From Mycolicibacterium lutetiense (GTDB taxonomy: Bacteria > Actinomycetota > Actinomycetes > Mycobacteriales > Mycobacteriaceae), in NCBI RefSeq assembly GCF_017876775.1, contig NZ_JAGIOP010000002.1, positions 3,224,001-3,288,000 on the forward strand: DNA of 64,000 nt. Reading direction: 5' to 3'. The position numbers and the translations under genes are program-made. The notes under the pieces are model-generated. The model did no database searches and was not told the origin of the DNA. It worked only from the letters and a program-made list of their open reading frames with translations. Below, one piece after another: positions 45,681 to 54,018 of the stretch (positions within the stretch are counted from its first letter, which is position 1; the number at the start of each line of letters is the position of its first letter).

Positions 45681-45963
45681 GTCGCAGTTCGTAGAACCGC
45701 TCTCTGTGAGCGGTTCGTCCGTGCTGGTCTGCCACATTTTCTGAAGGGTCATTCCACTGGATTTCCGCAGAATTTCCACTGCCTTTTCGGATCACCGATC
45801 GCCAGCGTCATGACAGCGGCTGGACACCTGTAGGTGGACGTGTGGAGCTAGCGAAAGCGCTGGTTGCCGAATTTCTTTCTGGCAGTTCGGCCCCTCCTGC
45901 AGGCTCTCTGCCGTGCCAAGTTGAATCCGCTCGCAGAATTCCACAGACTTTGGCCTGTATGCG

Positions 45964-46005
45964 CAGGTAGACGGGCTGAACGATGGAGTTCAGCCCGTCT
46001 ACCTG
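45964..46005 (-). terminator. Perfect 18-bp hairpin after the DDE transposase-like gene
   Basis: The arms at 45964-45981 and 45988-46005 are exact complements around a 6-base loop. The structure lies 12 bases past the stop codon of the minus-strand DDE gene and so probably ends that operon's transcript. It could also be an element end. Confidence 0.7.
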
Positions 46006-46017
46006 GGTGCCGAGATG

Positions 46018-47796
46018 TCAGCTGCGAGACGGCATCGGTGTGGGCGGATAGCCAAGATCCTCGGCGAGTTGGCGCAGCCGGATGTCGATGGCTTCGGACC
46101 GCGTGGCTTTGGGGTCGTGGTTCTGCTGGGCGCCGATGTTGACGGTCACCGCGGCCAGGGCGATCAAGATTTTGATCATCGGTGTTCGACGCGGTCCTGT
46201 CTTCATCGAAGCGAGGCCTCCGACGTGCCTTGTTTTGAGGAGGTTGAATCGCTGCTCGGTGAGTGCCCTGGCAGCCTCGTAGTAGAGGGTGTGCTCCCAG
46301 GATCCAGGGATGAGGTCGCCTTGGGCCATCCTGAGCTGGTCTGGAGTGAAGTAGACGGTCACGCTGGAGTTGCAGCAGCATGCCATGGCCTCGGCCGGCC
46401 ATTCCGGTTCAGCCAGGGGCAGCCCCGGGGTTTCGGTCTGCATCGACTCCGGCTTCAGCGGACACATGACCGTTCCGAGTGCTGCTGGGCAGACCTGTCG
46501 CTGTTTAACGCGCTGCGGAGGCGTGCCGTTCAGGCGTGGTCGGCCGAATCGGCAATCTGCCATTGCTGGCCGCGAGTGCAGCCCCATCAAGAACGGGTAG
46601 ATGCTCTGTAGCCGGCGGTCGTGTGCACCGAAGTTGTCCGCACTCAGCAATTCCCGGGTGCTGGGCGTGCGATGCCCGTGGATGCGTTTCAGCACCGCTG
46701 GGCAGTAGAACGCACCGGCGTACTGCAGCGGGCCAGGTACGGGGCCCTCGGGAGCGCCAGGGGGTAGCGCGCTGGGGTACTCGATATTCCAGTGTTTGGG
46801 GTAGCGCACCACTGGCGAGTAGCCGGTTTCCAGCATGAGCTCGGCGAACCCACTCTTGGGGTTGTAGCCCATGTCAGCGGTCAGCGAAGGCCTGCGGCTG
46901 CGTCGACCGCCACGCCGGCAATCGACCCCTGTACGGCGCGCGTGATGCAGGGCGATTGCCAGACCCTGCACACTGCCACTGGTCGGAGCATGCACTGCCA
47001 TGCCCACAAACAGCGCCGGCTCGGAGTGCAGCGCGTCGCGGCGCCCGATTCTGGAGACGAAGGTAGCGCCTACGCCGAATCCACTGGATTTAGTCTCGCC
47101 GGGACCGCCGGGTATCTTGACTCGGCCGCGTTTGTCACGAGCCCAGTACCGTGCAACCGACGAGGCTCCCCTGTACCGGTCGGGTCGGCTGCCTAGCATT
47201 CCGTCGGGTGCGGCGGTGTCGATGATGGTCTCATCAACCACGAGGTCACCCTCGCAATTGGCTGGCGCCGCTACCCGTATCGAACCAGCGAGCAGATCGT
47301 TGATCACTGTGGTCAACAGTTGGTCTGCTATCTCGCTGCGTCGTCGCTCGTCATTGGTGCGGGCGTTCAACCGCGCTTCATGTTCGGCGTTCGTCATGCG
47401 TCTGGCTGGCAGATCGAAATCAGGGTCAAGCGGCAGCAGGCGCTGATTCCAGAAGCGATGAAAGCGTTTGTATTCGGTGCCAGTCTGGATACGGATTGCT
47501 GTGACGTCTTGTCGCGCCATGCCAACTGCAGCGAGTTGGTCAACGTTGAGTTCGCCGACTGTCTCCATCGCGCCGACCAGACTTATGTCGCGTCCCATGA
47601 GGAACCGGACCAGCAGGGCCACCAGCACCGCCGTCACGGTGTACTCGATTCCGCGGTTCTTCCGTCCACCGCCTCGCGACGATTCGTGGCAAGCAGCCTC
47701 GATGGTGTGTGCCGCACCGGACTTCGCGATCGCCTCGGAGGCGGTGGTGAAGATATCGTCGGCGATCAGGCACAATTGCGGGCGAGTGTGGATCAT
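46018..47796 (-). CDS. DDE transposase-like protein, coupled to a recombinase-like gene
   Basis: This 592-residue protein starts ATG at 47796. Candidate catalytic positions are GDLVVDETIIDTA (Asp), SLTADMGYNP (Asp) and YYEAARALTEQRFNLLKTRH (Glu), the spacing of an IS4/IS1182-like DDE enzyme. Between the second Asp and the Glu lies a Cys-rich insertion (ADCRF, QVCPAALGTVMC, ACCCNSS) that may bind zinc. It overlaps the upstream recombinase-like gene by 4 bases and is followed by a hairpin. No terminal inverted repeats or target duplication were found around it. It is not a family I can name. Confidence 0.65.
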   Translation of the reverse strand: MIHTRPQLCLIADDIFTTASEAIAKSGAAHTIEAACHESSRGGGRKNRGIEYTVTAVLVALLVRFLMGRDISLVGAMETVGELNVDQLAAVGMARQDVTAIRIQTGTEYKRFHRFWNQRLLPLDPDFDLPARRMTNAEHEARLNARTNDERRRSEIADQLLTTVINDLLAGSIRVAAPANCEGDLVVDETIIDTAAPDGMLGSRPDRYRGASSVARYWARDKRGRVKIPGGPGETKSSGFGVGATFVSRIGRRDALHSEPALFVGMAVHAPTSGSVQGLAIALHHARRTGVDCRRGGRRSRRPSLTADMGYNPKSGFAELMLETGYSPVVRYPKHWNIEYPSALPPGAPEGPVPGPLQYAGAFYCPAVLKRIHGHRTPSTRELLSADNFGAHDRRLQSIYPFLMGLHSRPAMADCRFGRPRLNGTPPQRVKQRQVCPAALGTVMCPLKPESMQTETPGLPLAEPEWPAEAMACCCNSSVTVYFTPDQLRMAQGDLIPGSWEHTLYYEAARALTEQRFNLLKTRHVGGLASMKTGPRRTPMIKILIALAAVTVNIGAQQNHDPKATRSEAIDIRLRQLAEDLGYPPTPMPSRS

Positions 47797-48869
47797 CGCT
47801 GTGCCTCCGTCAGGATGGTGATTTTGTGGTGCAGCTTGTACTGGGTCACGAGCGAACGTTCCTCGCCAAGAATTCGCAGCTCGTAGAGATCAGCCAGCTG
47901 CTGTAGGAGGAGGGCCGGGACCCGTTCGGCCAGGTCAAGGACCCACCGGTTCCGCAATGCGACCGGATCCAGGCCGGAATGTCCTAGGGCGCGCAGCTGC
48001 TCGCTGATCCGGTTGACGATGTTGCGCTCCGCGATCTCGGCATGAGGGGCGAGTACCAGCCGGTCACCGACACGGGCCGCCAGCCCCAGCAGGCGCCCGC
48101 CGATTTCGCGGTCGACGACCGGTACTTCCCGCACACCCCCACCCAGGTTCGGCAGCGTCACAACACTGACCGCCCGACCGTCAACGGGCAGGCTGGTGAT
48201 CGCTGTGCCCCTCAACGTGCGAAGGTCCGCCGGCCGGGCGCCGGCCCCGTAGCAGAGGTCGATCAGGGCCTGAGCGCGCTGCCCAAGTCGGATTGGCAGC
48301 CTCGGGACGATCATTTGGGCGCGTTCGATCTCTGAGCGGCTGGCAACTGGGTGGTGTTGCCGTAGGGGCGCATTCTTCGGTTGTGCGACCGGAAACTGCC
48401 GAGGATGCAGACGGCGGCCAGTCCCGTAAAGCACGTAGCGCCGTTGATCGAGCGTACGTCGGCTCTCCGTTGCGGTGACCCTCAAATACTCATCGACGTT
48501 GGCCCTGGTGAATGCGCGGATCGGATCCACGACATCCCCAAACGCCGCCCACACCAGGAAGCGCGCGATGTGACCCACCGTCTTGCGATCTTGCTCTGCC
48601 GTGGTGAACGGCAGCTGGCATCTCAAGGTCGCGGCCGCCTGAATTGCCGCCGTCGCCATCTCAGGGTTGTCTGCTGCGACCGTCTGACGGAGTAGCCGCG
48701 TCCGGCGGTCCCCATCGGTGGGCGGCAGCGCTGGTAGTTCCCTGACCGACGAGCGCGCCACCGTGACGCTGGTATTCACCGGTGCGTTCGCGCAGGCTTC
48801 TTCGGTCGGCTTCGACTCGGCACATCGCGGCGTGCTGCGCGCGATGGTCATCTTCTTCCACCGCGCCAT
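47793..48869 (-). CDS. Tyrosine-recombinase-like protein (possibly degenerate)
   Basis: This protein of about 358 residues has an uncertain start (48875, 48869 or 48851). The middle part resembles the core-binding domain of phage integrases (DRKTVGHIARFLVWAAFGDV, FTRANVDEYL). ALIDLCYGAGARPADLRTLRG fits the box with the first catalytic Arg. The later region (LDPVALRNRWVLDLAERVPALLLQQLADL) sits where HxLR and the LGH motif would be but lacks the His and a convincing nucleophile Tyr. It may be inactive, or the sites may differ. Translation is coupled to the DDE gene. Confidence 0.6.
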   Translation of the reverse strand: MARWKKMTIARSTPRCAESKPTEEACANAPVNTSVTVARSSVRELPALPPTDGDRRTRLLRQTVAADNPEMATAAIQAAATLRCQLPFTTAEQDRKTVGHIARFLVWAAFGDVVDPIRAFTRANVDEYLRVTATESRRTLDQRRYVLYGTGRRLHPRQFPVAQPKNAPLRQHHPVASRSEIERAQMIVPRLPIRLGQRAQALIDLCYGAGARPADLRTLRGTAITSLPVDGRAVSVVTLPNLGGGVREVPVVDREIGGRLLGLAARVGDRLVLAPHAEIAERNIVNRISEQLRALGHSGLDPVALRNRWVLDLAERVPALLLQQLADLYELRILGEERSLVTQYKLHHKITILTEAQR

Positions 48870-49277
48870 CAGCAACCACCAAATACAGCTGCGGCGCTGC
48901 GGCGCGGGGACTGCCTACACAGGCGACCTGCATTCTCAGAGTTCTTGCGGTGAACCATGCCGGACCAGGTATCGCGGCTACCAAACGTCGACCGGAACGA
49001 GCGTCCTGAGACTGGCTTGGATCGCGGTGGCGACATCGGCGGCGCGGGTTGTTGACACAGGCTTGCAGACACGCTGGAATACACCTATCCCTCCTACGGG
49101 GGGTTCTAAGAGCCTGATAACTCTTTGTGTACGTCGAAGCCGGGTGCCAGCCCGGCTTTTGGCGTTTTTGGGTCGGATACGCCAACCGATTCGGTCCGCT
49201 TTGGGTGCGATGCCCTATCTCAGCGGTTACATGATGAACCTCCTGCAGGTTCGACGCCCGAAGTGTCTGGGGCGCAG
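48870..49277. other. Gene-free stretch upstream of the recombinase-like gene
   Basis: About 400 bp with no convincing coding frame. It contains the promoter side of the recombinase-like gene and a rho-independent-type terminator on the plus strand (49137-49169). Confidence 0.5.
49137..49169 (+). terminator. Rho-independent-type terminator
   Basis: AAGCCGGG (49137-49144) pairs with CCCGGCTT (49151-49158), followed by T-rich TTGGCGTTTTT. It points along the plus strand, but no plus-strand gene ends before it, so it may be a remnant of a lost gene or act on a small untranslated transcript. Confidence 0.75.
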
Positions 49278-49460
49278 CTAGGCGGGGTCGGCAGACGAGT
49301 CGGCGGCATTGGAAAGGGCTTGGGCGAGAAGACGTTCACCAGTCTCTGCCAACGTCAGGCCCTGGGCATAGGCGTAGTCGTACACACGTTCAGCGAGCTG
49401 CGGCGACAGACCGAACTCGACGCGCACTCGCTCGCGCCGCCTCATGATTGGTCGTGCCAT
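49278..49460 (-). CDS. Small ribbon-helix-helix-like protein
   Basis: This 60-residue protein starts at ATG 49460, chosen for AGAGG 8 bases upstream. A basic start (MARPIMRRRERVRVEF) forms a beta-strand-like segment, followed by two helices (SPQLAERVYDYAYAQG, TLAETGERLLAQAL). This layout fits a CopG/Arc-like dimeric DNA-binding protein. It lies upstream of the recombinase/transposase pair on the same strand and could regulate it (inference). Confidence 0.55.
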   Translation of the reverse strand: MARPIMRRRERVRVEFGLSPQLAERVYDYAYAQGLTLAETGERLLAQALSNAADSSADPA

Positions 49461-50282
49461 CGACATCACCTCTGCTCGTAGAAACCCGGTTGTGCCCGGA
49501 AGAATCCGAAAGATGTCGAGCTTGAATATAAGCGAATTCTCTGGCACCCTCCGCGACCTTCCAATCGTTAGCCGCCAGACACTTTGTGCCGCAGCAGTTT
49601 TGATGCCGCAATATCGGCAGTTGATTTCTAGGTCCAGATATTGCGCAAACTGCCTGCAGAGCAGTTGTTTTCATTGGACCAGTTCGGCGGAAATTGGGTT
49701 CCGGCGCGGAATCCATTCGCATCGCTTCGGGGCGGGATTGGAGGTATGCCGCAATACGGCGTGTCGTGGCCAGGCGCCAATCCCCTGATGGGTCTTCATT
49801 TTCCAGCAAGGCCGTGGCCGCCACACTCTTCCGACAGCCCAACCTCCCGACCCGTTGCCAAGTCTGTACGTGCTGGACTGACTTGGACTAAACTATCGGC
49901 TGTGGGACCCCTTGGGTGGCTTGAACCGAAGCGCCGTTAGCGAGGTGAAAACCGGCCGCGCAGGACGCGGGACAACTGCAAATAGTCGCCCTCGAGTGCC
50001 CTCTTGGGGTCCCACCCAAAAATGGCGCTGTTCGGCCTGAGCGCGGGGCTTGGCGTGGCAACCCCTTCCTCTTGGCGCGAACCGTTCGCCACAGGCAGTG
50101 AGCGTCCTTTGACGAGTCAGTGCGATCTGTGTGCCGCCAGTGTCGAGAAGCTCTCGGTTGGCTTGGGTCCCCGGTATGCAGGGTTCCGCAGATGCGAGGC
50201 TGTCGGTGTCACGGCTGAAATTTTCGCGCAAGCAGCGTCTTCGTCCTGCTTGTAGGCTGCTTTCGGCGAAGGGGGATGTGCT
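49461..50282. other. Long gene-free stretch before the WXG100 cassette
   Basis: About 820 bp without a supported gene; part is lower in GC than the surroundings. A 10-bp inverted repeat, GTGGGACCCC at 49902-49911 and its complement at 50006-50015, lies about 270-380 bp before the cassette. The upstream region of the first WXG100 gene carries GAAGGGGG at about 50268. Confidence 0.5.
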
Positions 50283-50621
50283 GTGCCAAATACTGTTGGT
50301 GGGGGCAGTGATCATGGGTTGCGGGTTCAGACCGACACGTTGAGTAGCGCCTCAGATCAACTGCAGTCGATCGCTGACGAGTTGCGCGATGGGTTACGTC
50401 GGCTTGCTTCGCACGCTGACCGGGTAGTTGAAGGCTCCTGGCGCGGCGAAGCCGCATCGGTATTCGCCAACGAGTGGCATGAGTTCCGGGAGACGGCTCA
50501 ATCGATCGTCGAGGACGCTGATGTGATAGCCAGCCTGGTGGCACTGAGCGTCAACCACTACGTCGACGAAGACGAATCCAGCGCAGAAATGTTGCGCGCT
50601 ACGTGGTCGAGACAGGTGTGA
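50283..50621 (+). CDS. WXG100-family protein (1)
   Basis: This 112-residue protein starts GTG at 50283 behind GAAGGGGG. It is a helical hairpin with the Trp-x-Gly turn in VVEGSWRGEAASVFANEW at about residue 57, and a LRVQTDTLSSASDQL first helix. It lies 1 bp before a second WXG100 gene and heads a four-gene toxin-immunity cassette, where such pairs act as export partners of the toxin. Confidence 0.82.
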   Translation: MPNTVGGGSDHGLRVQTDTLSSASDQLQSIADELRDGLRRLASHADRVVEGSWRGEAASVFANEWHEFRETAQSIVEDADVIASLVALSVNHYVDEDESSAEMLRATWSRQV

Positions 50622-50622
50622 C

Positions 50623-50913
50623 TTGGCTGGCTACACCGTGGATGTCGATGCACTGCACGATCTTCAAGAACAAATGCAGCATTTCCTGACCAGAGCCACC
50701 GAGAGTTTGGCCCACGTAGAGGGTCTTATCGCCCAGGTCTGTGCAGATTGGGACGGAACCGCCGCCGCCGCTTACCAACGCCGCCACCGCGAATGGGTCG
50801 ACGCGTTACGTGACATGAACGACTCGATCGCCGACTTCAGGGCGTGGACGGGCGCGGCCGAAGAGGGCTACCGCGAAGTCATGGAAATCAACCTGCGCAT
50901 GGCGCAGGGATAG
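50623..50913 (+). CDS. WXG100-family protein (2)
   Basis: This 96-residue protein starts TTG at 50623 with AGGTG upstream. The turn CADWDGTAAAAYQRRHREW places Trp-Asp-Gly mid-protein between two helices, the standard WXG100 fold. It probably forms a heterodimer with the preceding gene product and helps deliver the next protein through a type VII system. Which ESX system is not shown; no eccC lies in the cassette. Confidence 0.85.
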   Translation: MAGYTVDVDALHDLQEQMQHFLTRATESLAHVEGLIAQVCADWDGTAAAAYQRRHREWVDALRDMNDSIADFRAWTGAAEEGYREVMEINLRMAQG

Positions 50914-50928
50914 AGCGGGTCAACGTAC

Positions 50929-52368
50929 GTGGGCGTTTGGGTCGTCGATCCCGACTGGTATTTCACCACCGCCGAGGTTCTGGGGCGCGCGGCTTCCGAA
51001 CTGGCAGGCGCCGCTGGAACAGTCGCAGCTACCGCGGACTTCGCAACTCTGCACATGGCGGGCAATGACCCGATCGGAACAGGGTGGGGATCGAAGTACG
51101 ACGCCGGTGCGTCCGGCACGGTGCAGGGTGCGGTGGCGCTCACCAAGGCGTGGTCGGCGCTGGCTGGCCGGATCTATCAGGCCGGGGTGAACCACGCCTG
51201 GGTCGAGTTCCGCAACGGCCGGGGCCGCCTACCCGTGCCGGCGAACCTGCCGCCGGAGCCGGCCATCACCCAGTTGACCCTGACGATGCAAACCTCCGTG
51301 GGCGGCAACGGTATTGGTCTAGATGAACTGCTTCCGGGTCTGTTGGAGATGCTGGGCCGCGAAACCCCCAACGCGAACACCGACAAGCTCCAGACCGCCA
51401 CCGATGCGTGGAACCGTTTCGCCGGAGACATCACCGACGCGGTTGACGGGGTCGTGCGGCTGACGAAACGCCCCGATCCGTCGTTACCCGACGCGACAGC
51501 TTTCTATGACTCCGTCATCAAAGTCAGTGCGCCCGGTGACGCGTTGGCCGCCGATGCGCGCCTATTGGGCTCATTGACCAGTGGCTTTTCCGGCGGGGTG
51601 GCAACGATGCGCCAGTCCATCGACAGGCAGGTCAGATTCACCGCACTCATGCTCGGCGGCACCGGAACCGTGTCCGTCGTTGCTGCCGGGGTCACCGGTG
51701 GAATCTCAATCCGAGCCGAGGCCGCCGTGGCGCGGCGACTCATACAACGCGCCTCCGACAATATCCGCGGCTACATCAACACCCTGCAAACCACCGCGTC
51801 ACTCATCAACACCTTCTCGCCGATCTTCGACCCGGTGATGAAATCACTTCTCGACAAAGAAGCCCTCATCCCTGCCGTGGGGTACGAACAGCGACCCGAC
51901 GGCACGCTCAAACCGACTGTCCGCTACTTCGACCGCGCGAAATGGGCGGCCTGGCAGCGCTACCTCGAACGCGGCGGCGACTGGGACATCGACCGATGGA
52001 GCAAGGCCTACGATCAGCTCCTGGAGAATGCGTCCAATGGGTGGTGGTATGACCAGCTCGTCGCCGACATCATGGGGTACGACTCCGAAGAGGGTTGGCG
52101 CCATCAGTACGGCAATGCCGAGATTGTGCCCGGCCGGCGATGGGACTGGGCTCACCTGGTCGATGGGATACCGGACGAAGTGGTCGAGAATAAGAGCGGC
52201 AGACTTGATTTCGATCAACTGCGCGCAGATGAGGAAGCTCTGCAAGTGGGCCTGAACGTCACCTACAACATCAACAGCAAGTACCCGTACAGCGAGGCAG
52301 AACTGGCCGAGCTGCAGCGGCTGCAAGACGAGTACCCAGACCAGTTCCGGGTGAACCGGCTACCCTGA
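50929..52368 (+). CDS. Type VII polymorphic toxin with putative PD-(D/E)xK nuclease end
   Basis: This 479-residue protein starts GTG at 50929. Residues 1-100 are helical with small WXG-like turns (GTGWGSKYDAG), a likely T7SS delivery domain. A glycine-rich hydrophobic segment (FTALMLGGTGTVSVVAAGVTG, residues about 240-260) could cross or contact a membrane. The last ~100 residues contain PGRRWDWAHLVDG, then EVVENKSGRLDFDQL, which fits the Asp...Glu-x-Lys core of PD-(D/E)xK nucleases (E420, K422). The arrangement WXG100-WXG100-toxin-immunity is typical of T7SS effectors used against competing bacteria. Nuclease activity is inferred from the motif. Confidence 0.75.
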   Translation: MGVWVVDPDWYFTTAEVLGRAASELAGAAGTVAATADFATLHMAGNDPIGTGWGSKYDAGASGTVQGAVALTKAWSALAGRIYQAGVNHAWVEFRNGRGRLPVPANLPPEPAITQLTLTMQTSVGGNGIGLDELLPGLLEMLGRETPNANTDKLQTATDAWNRFAGDITDAVDGVVRLTKRPDPSLPDATAFYDSVIKVSAPGDALAADARLLGSLTSGFSGGVATMRQSIDRQVRFTALMLGGTGTVSVVAAGVTGGISIRAEAAVARRLIQRASDNIRGYINTLQTTASLINTFSPIFDPVMKSLLDKEALIPAVGYEQRPDGTLKPTVRYFDRAKWAAWQRYLERGGDWDIDRWSKAYDQLLENASNGWWYDQLVADIMGYDSEEGWRHQYGNAEIVPGRRWDWAHLVDGIPDEVVENKSGRLDFDQLRADEEALQVGLNVTYNINSKYPYSEAELAELQRLQDEYPDQFRVNRLP

Positions 52369-52381
52369 CGGGGAGGCAAGT

Positions 52382-52930
52382 ATGGGCAGCACATTCAACT
52401 ACGTGCCGATTCAGTTGACGAAGGCGTTTCGCGACGCGCAGTCCGATGAGAAGTTTCAAGGCTGGCTCAACATGCAGGACGCCGCGATGGGCATCGAATT
52501 CCCCATCAACGACCTGCCAGAGGTGCGCGACAGCATGTTCACCAAAGACAGTCTCGCCCTGGCCGAAGCCAAGCTGACCGACCTCTACGACAGCAACCGC
52601 TCCGCTTACACCGGTGACGAGAATGTCCACCGCACAATGCGTTTCGTGTACTACATCGGTGAAACCTTCCGCCGGGCCTTCGAAGGAACCTGGGTCGCCA
52701 TCCCCCCTCAGGAAAACGCCCCTGAACAGGGCGCTCCGCTGCCCGGCATTGACGTTCCGTTCCGCGAAGGTTTCATTCAGCCGACCCAACTCATCGGTTT
52801 CGCGCTCACCCGACGCAGCGGCATCGAGATCCCGCGCGTGTACGGCCACATGGAACGCGCCTACAACAAATGGCAAGAAGCAGGGCGCCCGGAGCGCACC
52901 TTCCGCGGCACACTGCGCGAGAACGACTAA
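52382..52930 (+). CDS. Putative immunity protein for the upstream toxin
   Basis: This 182-residue cytosolic protein starts ATG at 52382 behind GGGGAGG, 13 bp after the toxin stop. It has no signal peptide or membrane helix and no domain I recognise (FNYVPIQLTKAFRDAQSDEK, RTMRFVYYIGETFRRAFEG). Position directly after a polymorphic toxin, with tight spacing, is the main evidence for immunity. Confidence 0.6.
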   Translation: MGSTFNYVPIQLTKAFRDAQSDEKFQGWLNMQDAAMGIEFPINDLPEVRDSMFTKDSLALAEAKLTDLYDSNRSAYTGDENVHRTMRFVYYIGETFRRAFEGTWVAIPPQENAPEQGAPLPGIDVPFREGFIQPTQLIGFALTRRSGIEIPRVYGHMERAYNKWQEAGRPERTFRGTLREND

Positions 52931-53063
52931 CCGACCGGACTGTCGGCCCATTCGACTGTGAGAATGCGCCTCGACGGCATTGCCAGGCTGGTTCCTGCAA
53001 CCCGTTAGTCGCACCGGGCAGCAACCAACCCCAGGCGCGTCGATACTGGGCCATGATGATCGA

Positions 53064-53255
53064 GTGAGCAATCAATCGCCCGAGGCAGCTGCCATCGCAG
53101 AGGCCGCGATAGGTCTCGCCGGCCAGCGACTGCATCCATTCACAAGGGAGCTCATCGAAGCGCTGTGCCGCGGCGAGGTAACCGGGGATCAAGCCGCGCT
53201 AGCGATTGTTGCGCGGTTCGTTACCGACAGCAAGGATCTGAGACGCGAGTTATGA
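53064..53255 (+). CDS. Small VbhA-like antitoxin domain protein (orphan)
   Basis: This 63-residue protein starts GTG at 53064. The segment RELIEALCRGEVTGDQAALAIVARF resembles the antitoxin-VbhA helix motif that blocks Fic-type AMP transferases. No fic gene follows, so either the partner was lost or the protein has another role. Its last codons lie within the left res-like repeat (53223-53269), hinting that recombination happened at its 3' end. Confidence 0.55.
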   Translation: MSNQSPEAAAIAEAAIGLAGQRLHPFTRELIEALCRGEVTGDQAALAIVARFVTDSKDLRREL

Positions 53256-53269
53256 GACAAGAAACGAGA
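53223..53269 (+). repeat. Left res-like direct repeat
   Basis: This segment shares AGGATCTGAGAC, an 8-base variable spacer and TGAGACAAGAAACGAGA with 59957-60003, plus ACCGACA just before. The right copy abuts a serine resolvase gene, so both are candidate recombination sites. The two copies are in the same orientation. Confidence 0.75.
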
Positions 53270-53394
53270 ATTCACAAACTGGGTCAACGCAGCCAGGAAG
53301 CATTGGTTCCAACGCTGTCTCTGTTGTTTCGTTCTGGATTTCTAGAAATCTCAGCCAAACTGCCTCAGGACGGGGCGCGAGCCTCAAGTTTGCG

Positions 53395-53736
53395 TTATTT
53401 CAACTCTGTTAAATCGCTCAAAGATTTACTTAGCCTCGCCAGGCTTTCGGCCGCAATTTCCGACTCTTTAGAAAACGCTTCGGCGTTCTTCTTGATATCG
53501 CGAAGAGCGATCCTTCGTTCAACGAGCTCGTCGATAAGTCGCTCGGGAACCTCTGCTGATAGCCAGCAGTGGTAGCAGGTTTGGCACTGCTGACCTCGGC
53601 GGAAGTACCGAATATTCTCGTGCCTTAGCTCTATACGCTGGTGATACTCCTCGCCGAGTTCCGTCAGCTTTACGGCCTCAATGACACGCCAGGTTTCACA
53701 TTTGGGGCACCATTTCTGTGGTCCGTGTTTTGCCAT
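53395..53736 (-). CDS. Zinc-ribbon protein of unknown function
   Basis: This 113-residue protein starts ATG at 53736 behind GGAGGAG. The N-terminal CPKC and a later CQTCYHC form a likely zinc ribbon, and the C-terminal half is a charged helix (IDELVERRIALRDIKKNAEA) that may form a coiled coil. Codon use is lower in GC than neighbouring genes, a sign of transfer. It lies just inside the left res-like repeat. Confidence 0.7.
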   Translation of the reverse strand: MAKHGPQKWCPKCETWRVIEAVKLTELGEEYHQRIELRHENIRYFRRGQQCQTCYHCWLSAEVPERLIDELVERRIALRDIKKNAEAFSKESEIAAESLARLSKSLSDLTELK

Positions 53737-54018
53737 TTCTCCTCCAGAATGCGTCCCTACCGAACGTGTTGTTTAAGGTAGCTGGGGTTAGCGGTTGATG
53801 AGAATCATGGATGATGCGCTAATCGAGCGCAAGTGTTCAAATTGAACACCCCACGCAGCTCAGCGAGACCGTCGATGACGTTCTTCGATCGGATCGCCCT
53901 CGACGCCCCGATACGGGTGCGGCACGACCTCAACGCAGCCAAAAATCAGGGCTGAACTTAGCGAGGAGAAGCATCTCGATTGTTTAGATCGAGACGTGGA
54001 TATATGAGGCCGGCGTGG
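53737..54018. other. Gene-free stretch inside the resolvase-bounded segment
   Basis: About 280 bp, lower in GC than average, without a supported gene. It carries the upstream region of the zinc-ribbon gene. Confidence 0.5.

Larger units (their letters stand above)
45540..46017. other. Gene-free stretch with two perfect hairpins
   Basis: This 478-bp gap has no convincing gene. It marks the change from conserved chromosome to accessory DNA and holds two long perfect inverted repeats (45641-45680 and 45964-46005), listed separately. No tRNA was found. Confidence 0.6.

Noticed and set aside
45848..46402. 184-codon minus-strand frame overlapping the DDE gene end
   Set aside because: It is His/Arg/Pro-rich, out of frame with the DDE gene, and crosses the 18-bp hairpin.
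49230..49280. Possible tRNA near GCAGGTTCGACGCC
   Set aside because: A T-loop-like GGTTCGA is present, but no acceptor, D or anticodon stems can be formed around it.
48718..49281. 187-codon plus-strand frame overlapping the recombinase start
   Set aside because: It has no start context or motif and crosses a terminator hairpin.
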